From: Bacteroidota bacterium
GTDB lineage: Bacteria; Bacteroidota; Bacteroidia; Flavobacteriales; Crocinitomicaceae
Assembly: GCA_029558435.1 (NCBI GenBank)
Contig: JAKQEZ010000471.1
Location: 1 to 64,000 of the forward strand
Reading direction: 5' to 3'
DNA length: 64,000 nt
How positions within the stretch are numbered: the stretch's first letter is position 1; the number at the start of each line of letters is the position of its first letter. Made by a program: the position numbers and the translations under genes. Positions 7,953 through 18,051 of the stretch are shown one piece after another. The notes under the pieces were generated by a model. The model was not told where the DNA came from, searched no databases, and worked only from the letters and a program-made list of their open reading frames with translations.

Positions 7953-10900
7953 ATGAAAAAAATACCTATTTTGATTATGTTCTTGATGTTTATGGGAACA
8001 CAACTATTAGCCCAAAATTCTTACTGGATTTTAGCACCAAAAAAAATTTACTTTCCCCCTTTTGGTAATCCACAAGAAACCTCCCTCCCCACCTCCTCTT
8101 CGCCAGAAGGTTATCATGGTCAAGCGGCACAATTTGGGCAAAACATTCAGATGGATGCTTCGGGCAACATTTTATTCTTCATTGTGGATGATAGAATTTA
8201 TGATCGTAATGGAGAAATAATTACGGCTGTGTCTGACGATCAAACGGTGGAATTAAAAAGTTATGAACGAGTAATGTATCAATCTGTTTTTACTCATCCC
8301 ATTTCTTCTAATGGAGCTGCTTCAGAGGTTATTGTGTTGCCTGATAAACAAGATTGTAATTTGTTTCATATAATTAGCACAGGCTTCTATACATCGCCTT
8401 TTAACGTTTGTGTTTCGTATGGAAGATTAAGAATTTCTTATAAAGCAGATGGCACACCTACAACCAACCAAGCTATTGAAATGCAATATAACGAAAATGT
8501 AGGTACTTCTGGTAATACAGGTGCTTATAACACCATGTTATCTATTGATAAAATAATTGGAGTAAACAATTTTGAAGTAGTAGACCTTAGTCATCATCGT
8601 TCACCAGCATTGGCTGTTGTTGATAATGGAAACTCTTATACTTTATTTTTTAGAAATGTTTTAAAAACTTATCGATTAACAATCGAAAATGGAAATATCA
8701 CCTATAATGATTATGTAACAAATATTGGTGGTCAAGCACCAGATAGATATGAAATGGAAGCAATAAAACTTTCTAACGGTAATTACAGATTAGCGTGTGT
8801 AATAGGGAGTGTATCTAATTCTTTGGATACTATAAATATTTTAGTTCGTGATATTGCTCCAAATGGAATTGAAGTAGCTGGTTCGCAAAAAATATTACCC
8901 TACAAAGTTAGTTTATTTAATGGATATGCAAGGTATATTTCTGGGTTAGAATTTAATGCAGATGGTTCACGATTGTTTGTAACACATCTTTTATATAATG
9001 GAAATAGCACTTTAGATTATTGGGATATTTCTGGCAGTCCAATAAAAACCATCTTGTCAAATGATTCTGAAATTGGGATAAGTCAAATTGAAATGGCAAA
9101 AGACGGTAAAATGTATATACCACGTCAAAACTATTTAGCAAGAATTTCCAATGTAAATACCACTCCTACAATAAATTTAACAGCTCAAAGTATTTCTAGT
9201 TATTCACCAACACTTGGAATTTTTGACCAACAAGTCCCTTTACGCATTCTACAAGACCAAATAGATGGGAGCAATGTGTATGATAATGTAAATCCAAGCA
9301 CTTATCATGCAACATCTTATTCTGTTCAAACAAATGAAGTTTGGGATGGTGTAAACAATCCAATTGCGCCTGGTTCTTCAATTATCAATATTGAGAAAGA
9401 GTTGCGTATAAAAGAAGGTGTAAGTGCTACAATAAAAAATATAGTATTTCAGTTTGCTCCGGGTGCTCGTTTGGTTATAGAAAATGCTGTAACTGGTAGT
9501 CAGGGCGCTAAATTAACATTAGATCACACAACACTAACCAATATGCCTATTTGTGGTAAAGAAGATATGTGGTTAGGAGTTGAGGTTTGGGGGAACTCAA
9601 CAGCAGCACAAGGTAGTCTATTAAATTCGGTTCAAGGCATATTGCAATTGAAAAACAATTCAAGAATTGAAAACGCATATATTGGTGTATTGGTTTCAAG
9701 AAGAGATGAAACATCAACTGGTGAGCCAATCAATATTTCTCATAATAATAATTATGCAGGCGGCGTGTTAAATGCGAGCAATTCAACTTTTTTTAATTGC
9801 CAAAACAGCGTTGCATTTTATGATTACAATCAAACTTCTGTAAATACTTCGCGTATTTCTTCATGTGATTTTATTTGGGATGGTTTATTAAAAAACCCTA
9901 GTGTAAAACCTTCAATACACATTGTTATTTATCAAAACAACAAGGTTTATGTTGGTGCAAATAAGTTTTATCAAAATACTCCAAATATTTACACCAATAA
10001 ATTAGATAGGGGTATGGGTATTTTTGCGTATAATAGCCCGTTTTCTGTGGCTAGTTCTTGTTCTGTAGTGATGCCTTTTGGTCAAGATTGTTCAGAAGCG
10101 AACACTATCCGTTCAGAATTTAAAAACCTTTCTTGGGGTGTCCGTGTGTTTAATTTTAATAACAATCCTTTTGAAGTAATAAGAAATGAATTTAACAATT
10201 GCCTTTACGGAGTTACTTCTGTTTATGCTAAAAATCAAAAAGTTAGCAGAAATAACTTTAACATCCATGAAGACAATGCGATGAAAACATGGGGCATCTA
10301 CGTTACTAGTGGTTCAGGATATGAAATCACGGAAAATTATCTTAAACCATACAACGGTAATAATGCATTAACCTATGGAGTTATCATTGATAATTCTGGT
10401 GAAACGCACAATGAAGTTTATAAAAATACTTTTGAAGGTTTATACATCGGTTCGCAAGCACAAGGTGTTAATGGTAAAAGTTATGTGCCAGGTAATAACA
10501 ACAATGCTTTAGGTTTACAATATAAATGCAATACCTTTAAATCACCTATCACTAATGCGGATATTGCAGTTGCTGTAAATAGTAGAATTGATTATGAGCA
10601 AGGTAGAATGGATGGCAATTCACAAAGTGATGCGCTCAAAAATGCTGCGAGAAATTCATTTTCACACACCAATGGAGCTTATGACTTTTTCTTAAGTTCA
10701 ACAAGCCAACAAGTAAATTATGTGCATCTAGCTGACTATGCTCAAACACCTATCAATTATACAATTACCTCTCCAGCAGCAGTTTATCCATACATGCAAA
10801 TTTGGAATGGAACCCCTCTTTATTACAATCAAGAGGCGTGTCCTACCAAATATCCAGCTTCATGGTGGCCTCCTATCATTGTGTTTCCATTTGGTAAATC

Positions 10901-11948
10901 TGCTCAAATTGACAGTCTAGTGAAAATAATTGATAACAACGAAACAGCTAATTTATTAAATAACATTGCTACTGCGCCAAATGAAACTTATACTTATAAT
11001 AAGTTAATGGATGCATCTCCATATTTAAGTGATGAAGTTTTATTAGCTTATATTAACTCAGCTGTTAAGGATGTTACACTAAAATCGGTTTTAATTGAAA
11101 ATAGCAAATTATCAGACACTGTTTATAATGCTTTGAAAGCATCTAATAGATCCAATGCATTAAAGTATGATATAGGTCAATATCAAACTGGGGTTTCTTC
11201 CATGAAAAAGCTAGTTGATATAATAAATATCAAAGAAGAAACACTTCAAATTGAACAACAAGCTTATATTCATTCCATCATTGACGATACAAGCATCGTA
11301 GCTATAAATGACAGTCTGATTAAATACCTTGAATTGTGTAGAGGTTTAGAATTTCAAAAGCAATTATTAAACGTATATAGCACTACTCAAAATCAACATA
11401 AATTTGATTCATTAATTGTTAAATTACCTATTTCTAGAGATTTAATGTCTTATTACCGTGTAATATACGATTTGAATAAATATAATGATTGGAGTGTAGC
11501 AGTTCAAGAAGATACTACAATTATAGCTCGATTAAATAATTTACGTCATTCTTCTGATCCAGAAGTGGAAAACATTACTTCAATGCTTGTTTCAACTTTA
11601 GAAAAACAACCTGTTTCATTAATTGTAATGCCTCTTAGTAGTTCTTCTAGAAGCTTAATTACATCAATGCCAACAGAGGAAAATATATTAAATGAAGAAA
11701 GTGAAAACATTTTATTATATCCAAATCCAGCAAAAGATGAGTTGTTTATTAAATTCATAAATAAATCAGATGCAAAAGAAACGATTGTTCGTTTTTATGA
11801 TTTAACTGGTAAAGAAGTGTTGAAAACACAGGTAAATGAACAACAAAATTCAATAATCAACCTCAATGGATTGAATAAAGGAATTTATTTAGTAAAATTA
11901 TTCTCTGACGGACAATTGCAAGAAACGCACAAGTTAGTCATTCAATAA
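7953..11948 (+). CDS. Large T9SS type A secreted protein with beta-helix region
   Basis: A 1331-residue surface or secreted protein. ATG 7953 is chosen because it opens a clean signal peptide (MKKIPILIMFLMFMGTQLLAQ, cut after about 20); the frame extends upstream to 7905 without signal-like sequence. Residues about 20-450 resemble a beta-propeller-like sensor of the kind seen in large Bacteroidota surface proteins. About 480-900 has short repeated beta segments with many Asn and Gly, typical of a right-handed parallel beta-helix. About 980-1230 is more helical, with no recognised family. The last 75 residues (LLYPNPAKDELFIKF to KLVIQ) form a type A sorting domain. Function is unknown; adhesion or polysaccharide binding would fit the fold. 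A strong terminator follows. Confidence 0.85.
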   Translation: MKKIPILIMFLMFMGTQLLAQNSYWILAPKKIYFPPFGNPQETSLPTSSSPEGYHGQAAQFGQNIQMDASGNILFFIVDDRIYDRNGEIITAVSDDQTVELKSYERVMYQSVFTHPISSNGAASEVIVLPDKQDCNLFHIISTGFYTSPFNVCVSYGRLRISYKADGTPTTNQAIEMQYNENVGTSGNTGAYNTMLSIDKIIGVNNFEVVDLSHHRSPALAVVDNGNSYTLFFRNVLKTYRLTIENGNITYNDYVTNIGGQAPDRYEMEAIKLSNGNYRLACVIGSVSNSLDTINILVRDIAPNGIEVAGSQKILPYKVSLFNGYARYISGLEFNADGSRLFVTHLLYNGNSTLDYWDISGSPIKTILSNDSEIGISQIEMAKDGKMYIPRQNYLARISNVNTTPTINLTAQSISSYSPTLGIFDQQVPLRILQDQIDGSNVYDNVNPSTYHATSYSVQTNEVWDGVNNPIAPGSSIINIEKELRIKEGVSATIKNIVFQFAPGARLVIENAVTGSQGAKLTLDHTTLTNMPICGKEDMWLGVEVWGNSTAAQGSLLNSVQGILQLKNNSRIENAYIGVLVSRRDETSTGEPINISHNNNYAGGVLNASNSTFFNCQNSVAFYDYNQTSVNTSRISSCDFIWDGLLKNPSVKPSIHIVIYQNNKVYVGANKFYQNTPNIYTNKLDRGMGIFAYNSPFSVASSCSVVMPFGQDCSEANTIRSEFKNLSWGVRVFNFNNNPFEVIRNEFNNCLYGVTSVYAKNQKVSRNNFNIHEDNAMKTWGIYVTSGSGYEITENYLKPYNGNNALTYGVIIDNSGETHNEVYKNTFEGLYIGSQAQGVNGKSYVPGNNNNALGLQYKCNTFKSPITNADIAVAVNSRIDYEQGRMDGNSQSDALKNAARNSFSHTNGAYDFFLSSTSQQVNYVHLADYAQTPINYTITSPAAVYPYMQIWNGTPLYYNQEACPTKYPASWWPPIIVFPFGKSAQIDSLVKIIDNNETANLLNNIATAPNETYTYNKLMDASPYLSDEVLLAYINSAVKDVTLKSVLIENSKLSDTVYNALKASNRSNALKYDIGQYQTGVSSMKKLVDIINIKEETLQIEQQAYIHSIIDDTSIVAINDSLIKYLELCRGLEFQKQLLNVYSTTQNQHKFDSLIVKLPISRDLMSYYRVIYDLNKYNDWSVAVQEDTTIIARLNNLRHSSDPEVENITSMLVSTLEKQPVSLIVMPLSSSSRSLITSMPTEENILNEESENILLYPNPAKDELFIKFINKSDAKETIVRFYDLTGKEVLKTQVNEQQNSIINLNGLNKGIYLVKLFSDGQLQETHKLVIQ

Positions 11949-11966
11949 CTTCATCATGAAAAATGT

Positions 11967-12006
11967 AAGAGGCTGTTCAACTTTTCGGACAGCCTCTTTT
12001 TTATTT
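11967..12006 (+). terminator. Intrinsic terminator after the large T9SS gene
   Basis: A 10-base stem, AAGAGGCTGT at 11967-11976 with ACAGCCTCTT at 11989-11998, is followed by a T-run. The loop, TCAACTTTTCGG, is nearly identical to the loop of the sdhCAB terminator. Confidence 0.88.
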
Positions 12007-12040
12007 CAATCTTCAGATCAGGATAATTCCTTATCCTCAC

Positions 12041-12556
12041 TTATTTTTTAATCTTGCTAATAATGTTGGTGGTTGAAAAACCTTCAACTAGTGGTATGGC
12101 AACAACTTGACCTCCCGTCTTGTCCATTAAATGGGCGCCAACAATGTATTTTTTTGAAGTTGTATCACGCTCTTGTGCATCGTAATCGCTTCCTTTGGCA
12201 ACAATATTGGGTTGCAATGCCTCAATGAGTTCTAGTGGCGTGTCTTCGTCAAATAACACTACTAAATCCACAGCGCTTAAACTGGCCAATACAGTAGCTC
12301 TTGCAGCTTCATCGTTGATTGGTCGCTCAGGTGATTTTCCTTGTCTTCTTACCGAAGCATCGGTGTTTAAACCCACCACCAATCGATTGCCTAAATCTGC
12401 CGCTTGGGTTAAATAGGTTACATGCCCTTTGTGCAAAATATCAAAACAACCATTGGTAAAGGTTACTTTTAAGCCTGCAAGTCGCCAAATATTCATTCTA
12501 CGCTTAGCTTCTTCTAGCGAAACAATTTTATTGCTGAGGTGTTCGAGACGTGTCAT
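12041..12556 (-). CDS. rfaE2: D-glycero-beta-D-manno-heptose 1-phosphate adenylyltransferase
   Basis: A 171-residue nucleotidyltransferase that makes ADP-heptose from heptose 1-phosphate and ATP for the lipopolysaccharide inner core. The family signature FTNGCFDILHKGHV at 33-46 contains the HxGH motif (42-45), and the NTDASVRRQGK region follows. It corresponds to the adenylyltransferase half of HldE; the kinase half is not in this window. The start at 12556 keeps the usual N-terminal NKIVSLEEA segment and overlaps the upstream flippase-like gene by 29 bases. It is the last gene of the panD operon. Confidence 0.92.
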   Translation of the reverse strand: MTRLEHLSNKIVSLEEAKRRMNIWRLAGLKVTFTNGCFDILHKGHVTYLTQAADLGNRLVVGLNTDASVRRQGKSPERPINDEAARATVLASLSAVDLVVLFDEDTPLELIEALQPNIVAKGSDYDAQERDTTSKKYIVGAHLMDKTGGQVVAIPLVEGFSTTNIISKIKK

Positions 12557-13568
12557 CTTCTTTGGAATAGTTTTTAGGTAATAAAACTAATGAAATTAAT
12601 CCTAAAAGTATCATGATTATGGTATTTCCCAACCAAATTATCATGCCTAATGCATTGCCTATTCCCGTTGCATCTGCTGGATGTGTGTCTTGCAAGTAAA
12701 ATGCTACAACCATTCCAACAAGCAACGGATAAACGCCAATTCCGCCATTGGTTAACGACATACCCAACGAACCTACAACAAATCCGATGAGCATCCCTGT
12801 AAATGGCACATCAGCTGTTTCTTTGAGAGAATAGAATGGAACCACAAACATCAATACCCAGCTGCTCCAAATTATAAAGGTGTGGACAATGAACATCCAC
12901 GGATTTTTGGTTTTAAAAATGGCAAAAACACCACTCAGCAAACCTATAATGAATTGCTTTAGTTTTTCGCGGATTTTAGCATTGAAAATGTACACCAAAA
13001 TACCAATCAACACCAAACCGCCGCCGATAAAATAAATCAATTGTTTAAAATCAAAACCAGTTGTTTCAGCCGATTTTCCTCCCAATTGTTCTTCAATAGA
13101 TGCAAAAATGGTTTTCAAATCATTGGCACCCAACGCCATAGTGATTAATACTACCAATCCTAGCATGGCAACATCCACCGCACGTTCTGCTATTATGGTT
13201 CCAAACGATTTTGCAAAAGGAACACCATCTGAGCGAAAAAGCATTGCCGAACGAGTTGGTTCACCAGCACGAGGAAGGGTGTAATTGGCCAAGTAACCTA
13301 CCATCAATGCGTGGTAACGGTTTTTCCAAGGTGTGGAATAGCCCAAGGGTTCCAACAAATATTTCCAACGATGAGCACGCGACCACAAAGAAACAAATTC
13401 CAATACCATTGCCAAGAAAACCCAAAAATAATTGGCTTCTCGCAATGCACGTTTGAAACTGGCAATGTGTTCATCGGTCATTTTAGAAAAAAACAACCAA
13501 AAAAGATAGATACCAATTGCTAAAGGTAAAACTGTTTTTACAACCTTTAAAATGGTATCTTTTGACAT
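12528..13568 (-). CDS. Flippase-like (YbhN/LPG synthase transmembrane domain) protein
   Basis: A 346-residue integral membrane protein of the UPF0104/YbhN family, related to the flippase half of MprF. About eight hydrophobic segments are visible from residue 15 to 335. Family patterns include LMVGYLANYTLPRAGEPTRSAML near 88-112 and GGIGVYPLLVGMVVAFY near 275-295. Substrates in this family are mostly uncharacterised; lipid or lipid-linked sugar movement is the usual inference. It starts 1 base after the panD stop and overlaps rfaE2. Being in an operon with an ADP-heptose enzyme agrees with an envelope role. Confidence 0.85.
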   Translation of the reverse strand: MSKDTILKVVKTVLPLAIGIYLFWLFFSKMTDEHIASFKRALREANYFWVFLAMVLEFVSLWSRAHRWKYLLEPLGYSTPWKNRYHALMVGYLANYTLPRAGEPTRSAMLFRSDGVPFAKSFGTIIAERAVDVAMLGLVVLITMALGANDLKTIFASIEEQLGGKSAETTGFDFKQLIYFIGGGLVLIGILVYIFNAKIREKLKQFIIGLLSGVFAIFKTKNPWMFIVHTFIIWSSWVLMFVVPFYSLKETADVPFTGMLIGFVVGSLGMSLTNGGIGVYPLLVGMVVAFYLQDTHPADATGIGNALGMIIWLGNTIIMILLGLISLVLLPKNYSKEDDTSRTPQQ

Positions 13569-13569
13569 G

Positions 13570-13920
13570 TTAATCTAACAAATTGGTTTGTTCGTTAGGG
13601 AAAACAAACGATGGTTTGAACGTTTTTGCTTCTTCAAAATCCATCATGCCATAACCAATAATAATTACAACATCGTTTACCGCCACTTTTCTGGCAGCCG
13701 GACCGTTCAAACAAATTGTTCCAGAATTTCGCTCTCCTTTTATGATATACGTTTCCAAACGTTCACCGTTGTTTAGGTTAACAATTTGAACACGTTCTCC
13801 TTCTATAAAATTTGCCGCATCCATCAACGCTTCATCAATGGTAATACTACCGATATAGTTTAAATCGGCTTGCGTTACACGCACACGGTGGATTTTGGAC
13901 TTAACTACTTGTACTAACAT
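13570..13920 (-). CDS. panD: Aspartate 1-decarboxylase
   Basis: A 116-residue enzyme that decarboxylates aspartate to beta-alanine for pantothenate and coenzyme A. The proenzyme cuts itself between Gly24 and Ser25 (YIGSITID) to form the pyruvoyl cofactor; these residues are at the same positions as in the E. coli enzyme. Substrate residues such as Arg54-type [16 protein letters not shown] are present. ATG 13920 ([12 protein letters not shown]) is the family start; the frame runs 7 codons further to 13941, but that lies on the promoter box. First gene of panD, flippase-like and rfaE2. Confidence 0.95.
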   Translation of the reverse strand: MLVQVVKSKIHRVRVTQADLNYIGSITIDEALMDAANFIEGERVQIVNLNNGERLETYIIKGERNSGTICLNGPAARKVAVNDVVIIIGYGMMDFEEAKTFKPSFVFPNEQTNLLD

Positions 13921-13938
13921 ATTTACTATATTCCGGCG

Positions 13939-13946
13939 CAAAGTTA
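13939..13946 (-). promoter_or_regulatory. -7 promoter box for the panD operon
   Basis: TAACTTTG on the minus strand, 18 bases upstream of the panD ATG. It is back to back with the plus-strand box at 13979-13986. Confidence 0.55.
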
Positions 13947-13978
13947 GATAAATATACCTATATATGCGATTTAATTTG

Positions 13979-13986
13979 TAAATTTG
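13979..13986 (+). promoter_or_regulatory. -7 promoter box for the YciO/Sua5 gene
   Basis: TAAATTTG fits TAnnTTTG, about 47 bases upstream of ATG 14034. It is divergent from the panD promoter. Confidence 0.45.
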
Positions 13987-14033
13987 TTTTATTCAGAATT
14001 CCAACAACAGTTATTTTCAAATAGTAAGTTTTC

Positions 14034-14651
14034 ATGTTAATAGAAATCAACCCATATAACATCGATGATCGTATCATTCGCCAAATAATTGATGAATTAA
14101 AAGCTGGAGGTGTTATCATTTTTCCAACCGATACCGTTTATGCTATGGGCTGTGATTTGTATAACAAAAAGGGCTTGCAAGAATTGGCGCGACTCAAAGA
14201 CGTGAAATTGGAAAAATCCAACTTTTCAATCATTTGCAAGGATTTTAGCGATATTTCTAATTATGTAAAACACATTTCTCGCCCAATTTTTAAAGTATTG
14301 AAACAAAATTTACCGGGACCTTTTACCTTTATTTTGCCTGCAACCAATGAAATTCCCAAATTGTTTGGCAATAATAAAAAAGAAGTGGGTATTCGTATTC
14401 CAGATAATGCAATTGTGCAGCGAATAGTAGAAGAATTAGGTCATCCAATTGCTGTAACGTCTTTGCACAACGACGACGATTTGATTCAAGATTATTTTGT
14501 TGATCCTTATGCTATTTACGAACGTTATGAGGAAGATGTGGCAATAATTATTGATGGGGGATATGGTCAGCTAGAGGCTTCAACAATTGTTAATTGCACC
14601 ACCGACGAACCAGAAATTGTACGTCAAGGGGTTGGTGTGTTGGATATTTAA
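14034..14651 (+). CDS. YciO/Sua5 family L-threonylcarbamoyladenylate synthase
   Basis: A 205-residue YrdC-fold protein. Family members bind ATP and double-stranded RNA; TsaC/Sua5 make threonylcarbamoyl-AMP for the t6A base at position 37 of tRNAs reading ANN codons. The motifs IIFPTDTVYAMGCD (28-41) and SNFSIICKDFSDISNYV (61-77), with LPGPFTFIL near 97-105, look closer to E. coli YciO than to TsaC. Whether it is the main t6A enzyme here or a YciO paralogue with weak activity is open. tsaB, another t6A gene, lies at 34399. guaA follows 54 bases later behind its own promoter box. Confidence 0.85.
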   Translation: MLIEINPYNIDDRIIRQIIDELKAGGVIIFPTDTVYAMGCDLYNKKGLQELARLKDVKLEKSNFSIICKDFSDISNYVKHISRPIFKVLKQNLPGPFTFILPATNEIPKLFGNNKKEVGIRIPDNAIVQRIVEELGHPIAVTSLHNDDDLIQDYFVDPYAIYERYEEDVAIIIDGGYGQLEASTIVNCTTDEPEIVRQGVGVLDI

Positions 14652-14693
14652 TAAAATTCCATCCAGAATTAGCAATATCACATCCTATTTTCT

Positions 14694-14701
14694 TACTTTT
14701 G
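14694..14701 (+). promoter_or_regulatory. -7 promoter box immediately before guaA
   Basis: TACTTTTG matches TAnnTTTG and ends only 4 bases before the guaA ATG at 14706. Transcription would start at or next to the start codon, giving an almost leaderless mRNA. Confidence 0.5.
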
Positions 14702-14705
14702 CACC

Positions 14706-16238
14706 ATGCAAGACAAGATTTTAATAATTGATTTCGGTTCTCAATATACACAGTTGATTGCCAGAAGAATACGTGAGATAAATGTTTATTGTGAGATTTT
14801 TCCTTGGGATAAAATTCCGGCAATAACAAGCGATGTAAAAGGTGTAATTTTATCAGGAAGTCCATTTTCTGTGAGCGATGCTAATGCACCAACTCCAGAT
14901 TTAAGTCAAATTAAAGGAAAATTACCTTTGTTGGGCATCTGCTTTGGAGCACAATATTTAGCTGCAAAATTTGGGGGTGAAGTATTGCCATCTACCATTC
15001 GCGAATACGGTAGAGCTAATTTGGCAAAAGTAAACACCAATTGTGTGTTAACAAGAGGAATGACGACTGGTTCTCAAGTATGGATGTCGCACGGTGACAC
15101 CATAAAAGTTGTTCCATCCAATTATAAAATCATTGCAAGCACGGCAGATGTTGAAGTGGCTGGTTATGAAATTGAAGGCGAGCAAACGTATGGTATCCAA
15201 TTCCACCCAGAGGTTTACCACTCATTGGAAGGAGCTTTGTTGTTGCGCAATTTTATTGTGGATGTTTGTAAATGCGACCAATCGTGGACACCACTTTCAT
15301 TTGTTGAAACAACCGTTGCCGAACTTAAAGAAAAAATTAAAGACGATAAAGTTATTTTAGCATTATCTGGTGGGGTTGATTCTTCTGTTGCTGCCATGTT
15401 GTTGCACAAAGCCATTGGAAGCAACTTGCATTGTATTTTCGTGAACCACGGTTTGTTGCGTAAAAACGAATACGATGAAGTGTTGGATTCTTACAAACAC
15501 ATGGGATTAAACGTGAAAGGTGTTGACGCTTCTGAACGTTTCTTTGCTGCTTTGAAAGGATTGACAGATCCAGAATTAAAAAGAAAAGCCATCGGTAAAA
15601 CATTTATTGATGTGTTTGATGAGGAATCAAAATTAATTGAAGGCGCAACTTGGTTGGGTCAAGGAACTATTTACCCTGATGTCATTGAATCGGTTTCTGT
15701 AAATGGTGGTCCTTCAAAAACTATAAAATCGCACCACAACGTTGGTGGTTTACCCGATTATATGAAGTTGCAAGTGGTAGAACCGTTGCGTTTGTTGTTT
15801 AAAGACGAGGTGAGACGTGTTGGTAAATCTATGAACATGGACGATACCATTCTTCAACGTCATCCTTTCCCTGGACCAGGTTTAGGAATCCGTATTTTGG
15901 GCGAAGTTACAGCCGATAAAGTGCGCATTTTGCAAGAAGTGGATTACATTTTCATCTCAAGCTTGAAAGAAGATCGTTTGTATGGCGATGTTTGGCAAGC
16001 GGGTGCAATTTTCTTACCAGTTCAATCGGTGGGCGTAATGGGCGACGAAAGAACGTATGAAAATGCGGTTGCATTGCGTGCTGTTTCATCAACGGATGGT
16101 ATGACTGCCGATTGGGTACATTTACCGTATGAATTTTTAGCAAAAGTTTCTAATAAAATCATCAACCAAGTGAAAGGTGTGAACAGAGTTACTTATGACA
16201 TTAGCTCTAAACCACCTGCAACAATTGAGTGGGAATAA
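14706..16238 (+). CDS. guaA: GMP synthase (glutamine-hydrolysing)
   Basis: A 510-residue cytosolic enzyme converting XMP, ATP and glutamine to GMP. The N-terminal class I glutamine amidotransferase has the nucleophile Cys79 in LGICFGAQ and the His167/Glu169 pair in QFHPEVYHS. The ATP pyrophosphatase domain has the P-loop SGGVDSS at 221-227. The C-terminal dimerisation domain ends with [16 protein letters not shown], the usual family end. The length and all three domains are normal. The start is fixed by [13 protein letters not shown]. It is transcribed from its own box 4 bases upstream and followed after 45 bases by the LysM-PBP1 gene. Confidence 0.97.
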   Translation: MQDKILIIDFGSQYTQLIARRIREINVYCEIFPWDKIPAITSDVKGVILSGSPFSVSDANAPTPDLSQIKGKLPLLGICFGAQYLAAKFGGEVLPSTIREYGRANLAKVNTNCVLTRGMTTGSQVWMSHGDTIKVVPSNYKIIASTADVEVAGYEIEGEQTYGIQFHPEVYHSLEGALLLRNFIVDVCKCDQSWTPLSFVETTVAELKEKIKDDKVILALSGGVDSSVAAMLLHKAIGSNLHCIFVNHGLLRKNEYDEVLDSYKHMGLNVKGVDASERFFAALKGLTDPELKRKAIGKTFIDVFDEESKLIEGATWLGQGTIYPDVIESVSVNGGPSKTIKSHHNVGGLPDYMKLQVVEPLRLLFKDEVRRVGKSMNMDDTILQRHPFPGPGLGIRILGEVTADKVRILQEVDYIFISSLKEDRLYGDVWQAGAIFLPVQSVGVMGDERTYENAVALRAVSSTDGMTADWVHLPYEFLAKVSNKIINQVKGVNRVTYDISSKPPATIEWE

Positions 16239-16283
16239 CCATTTGGCACATTGATTGTTAGGTTCAATAAAAAAATTCAACAC

Positions 16284-18026
16284 ATGAAACTATTTCTTAT
16301 TGGTATTTTTCTAATTGCATTTTCTTCTTTTGCTCAATTAAACGATGTAAAAATTGAAGTAAAAGATGGTGAAAAAGTGTATGTTCATACTGTTCAAAAA
16401 GGCAACACGTTGTGGGGTTTACACAAGATGTATGAAGTACCTGTAGAAAAAATTGTAGAAAAAAATCCCGGTATTGAAAAAGGTTTGCAAGAAGGTCAGC
16501 AAGTTTATATTCCAGTTCCTGTAATTACTGAAACCAAAACACACACTGTTGTAGCAAAAGAAACGTTGTATTCTATTGCAAAACAATACGATGTGGACGT
16601 TAAAGATTTGGAAAAATGGAATCCAGAATGTGTCAATGGGTTGAAGGTTGGACAGCAATTAAAAATTATCACTTCTACCTACGCAACGGGTGAAAAAGCT
16701 AATGTTGTAGAAAAAAAGGAAAACGAGCCAATAAAAACGGCTGCACCAATAAAAATTACGTTCAATGATTCCATCGTGGAGCATACCGTTGCTAATGGTG
16801 AAACGTTGTATAGTATTTCAAAACGCTACATGGTTGCAGTTGATGAAATTGTGGCATTTAACAACAAAAAATCCAATGTTGTAAAACCTGGTGAGGTTGT
16901 AAAAATACCGTTGAAAAAAGAAAATATTTCAAAAGTTGAGGTTCGCCCAGTTCCAGTAAAAGTTATTGATTTACCAACTGATAGCAAAACTTCGCACACC
17001 AAGAAAGCAGAATATCGTGTAGCTATTTTATTGCCTTTTATGTTGGATAAAGGTCCGGGTTATTCCGAGCGCATTTCCATCATGTCGGCTGAGTTTTTAA
17101 TGGGTGCACAAATGGCCCTTGATAGTTTGGAACAATTAGGATTGCGTGCCAAAGTTTATGTGTATGACATTGAGAACAACGAGTCAAAAGTGAAACAAAT
17201 TTTGGCAAAACCAGAAATGAGTACAATGGATTTGGTGATTGGACCTTTGAACAAAAATCTTGCTCCAATTATTGCCAATTGGTGTTTGCAGCGTAAAGTA
17301 AAAATGGTGTGTCCAGTTAATGTGGATACTAAAATTTTGCAAAACAACCCGTATGTGTATGCGTCTATGGGAAGTGACATTACACTAATGAAAGGGTTGG
17401 CACAATTCATTGCTTTAAAATTTAATGGCGATAATGTATTGTTGGTGCGTCCAACACTTGCAAAAGACTCATCGTTGTACCAAGCATTCCGCTCAGAGTA
17501 CAAACGCATTGCTAAAAACGGCAAATTGATTGAAACTACACCCGATAATTTGAAACAGTTTGTATCGAGCAACATGAAGTTGGCAATTGTTTATCCAACC
17601 AACGATCCAAAATCAGCGGCTAATTTTATGAATGAAATTGGGAAATTGGGAACTAAATTTGGTCCAAGTTCTTATATTTTTGGAACAGATGCTTGGTCGG
17701 ATATTGAAAGTATCAATGCGTTGCAAAAAAACAATTATCGTATTTCTATGCCATCATCTATGGATTTGAATTACAACTACGATAGAACGAAGTATTACCA
17801 TCGAAAATACCGTGCAAAATACGGTTCAGATTTCACAAAAGTGGCGATACAAGGATACGACGTTACGTTTAACTATTGTTATGAATTGTTGATGGGCAAA
17901 GAAGCTGGTCAACTTATCATGAACAATTTTGATTCAAAGCAAGTAGGTGGAGGTCACGGATATGAAAACAAAAACGTGGAAATCCTATCCAATCAAAACT
18001 TTGATTTGATTAACATCAGCAAATAA
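16284..18026 (+). CDS. PBP1 and LysM domain exported protein
   Basis: A 580-residue exported protein. ATG 16284 opens a signal peptide (about 1-18, ending SSFAQ); the longer frame from 16251 lacks one. Three LysM peptidoglycan-binding modules follow at about 34-78, 86-129 and 166-210, each with the HTV...ETLYSI or NTLWGL pattern. From about 238 to 575 there is a type 1 periplasmic binding fold (YRVAILLPFMLDKGP onward) like amino acid receptors. The combination is a conserved Bacteroidota family of unknown ligand. It would sit on peptidoglycan and bind a small molecule or act in envelope sensing, which is inferred from the domains. It is convergent with mfd. Confidence 0.85.
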   Translation: MKLFLIGIFLIAFSSFAQLNDVKIEVKDGEKVYVHTVQKGNTLWGLHKMYEVPVEKIVEKNPGIEKGLQEGQQVYIPVPVITETKTHTVVAKETLYSIAKQYDVDVKDLEKWNPECVNGLKVGQQLKIITSTYATGEKANVVEKKENEPIKTAAPIKITFNDSIVEHTVANGETLYSISKRYMVAVDEIVAFNNKKSNVVKPGEVVKIPLKKENISKVEVRPVPVKVIDLPTDSKTSHTKKAEYRVAILLPFMLDKGPGYSERISIMSAEFLMGAQMALDSLEQLGLRAKVYVYDIENNESKVKQILAKPEMSTMDLVIGPLNKNLAPIIANWCLQRKVKMVCPVNVDTKILQNNPYVYASMGSDITLMKGLAQFIALKFNGDNVLLVRPTLAKDSSLYQAFRSEYKRIAKNGKLIETTPDNLKQFVSSNMKLAIVYPTNDPKSAANFMNEIGKLGTKFGPSSYIFGTDAWSDIESINALQKNNYRISMPSSMDLNYNYDRTKYYHRKYRAKYGSDFTKVAIQGYDVTFNYCYELLMGKEAGQLIMNNFDSKQVGGGHGYENKNVEILSNQNFDLINISK

Positions 18027-18051
18027 ACAAAATCGTCTTAAAATTGTTTTT

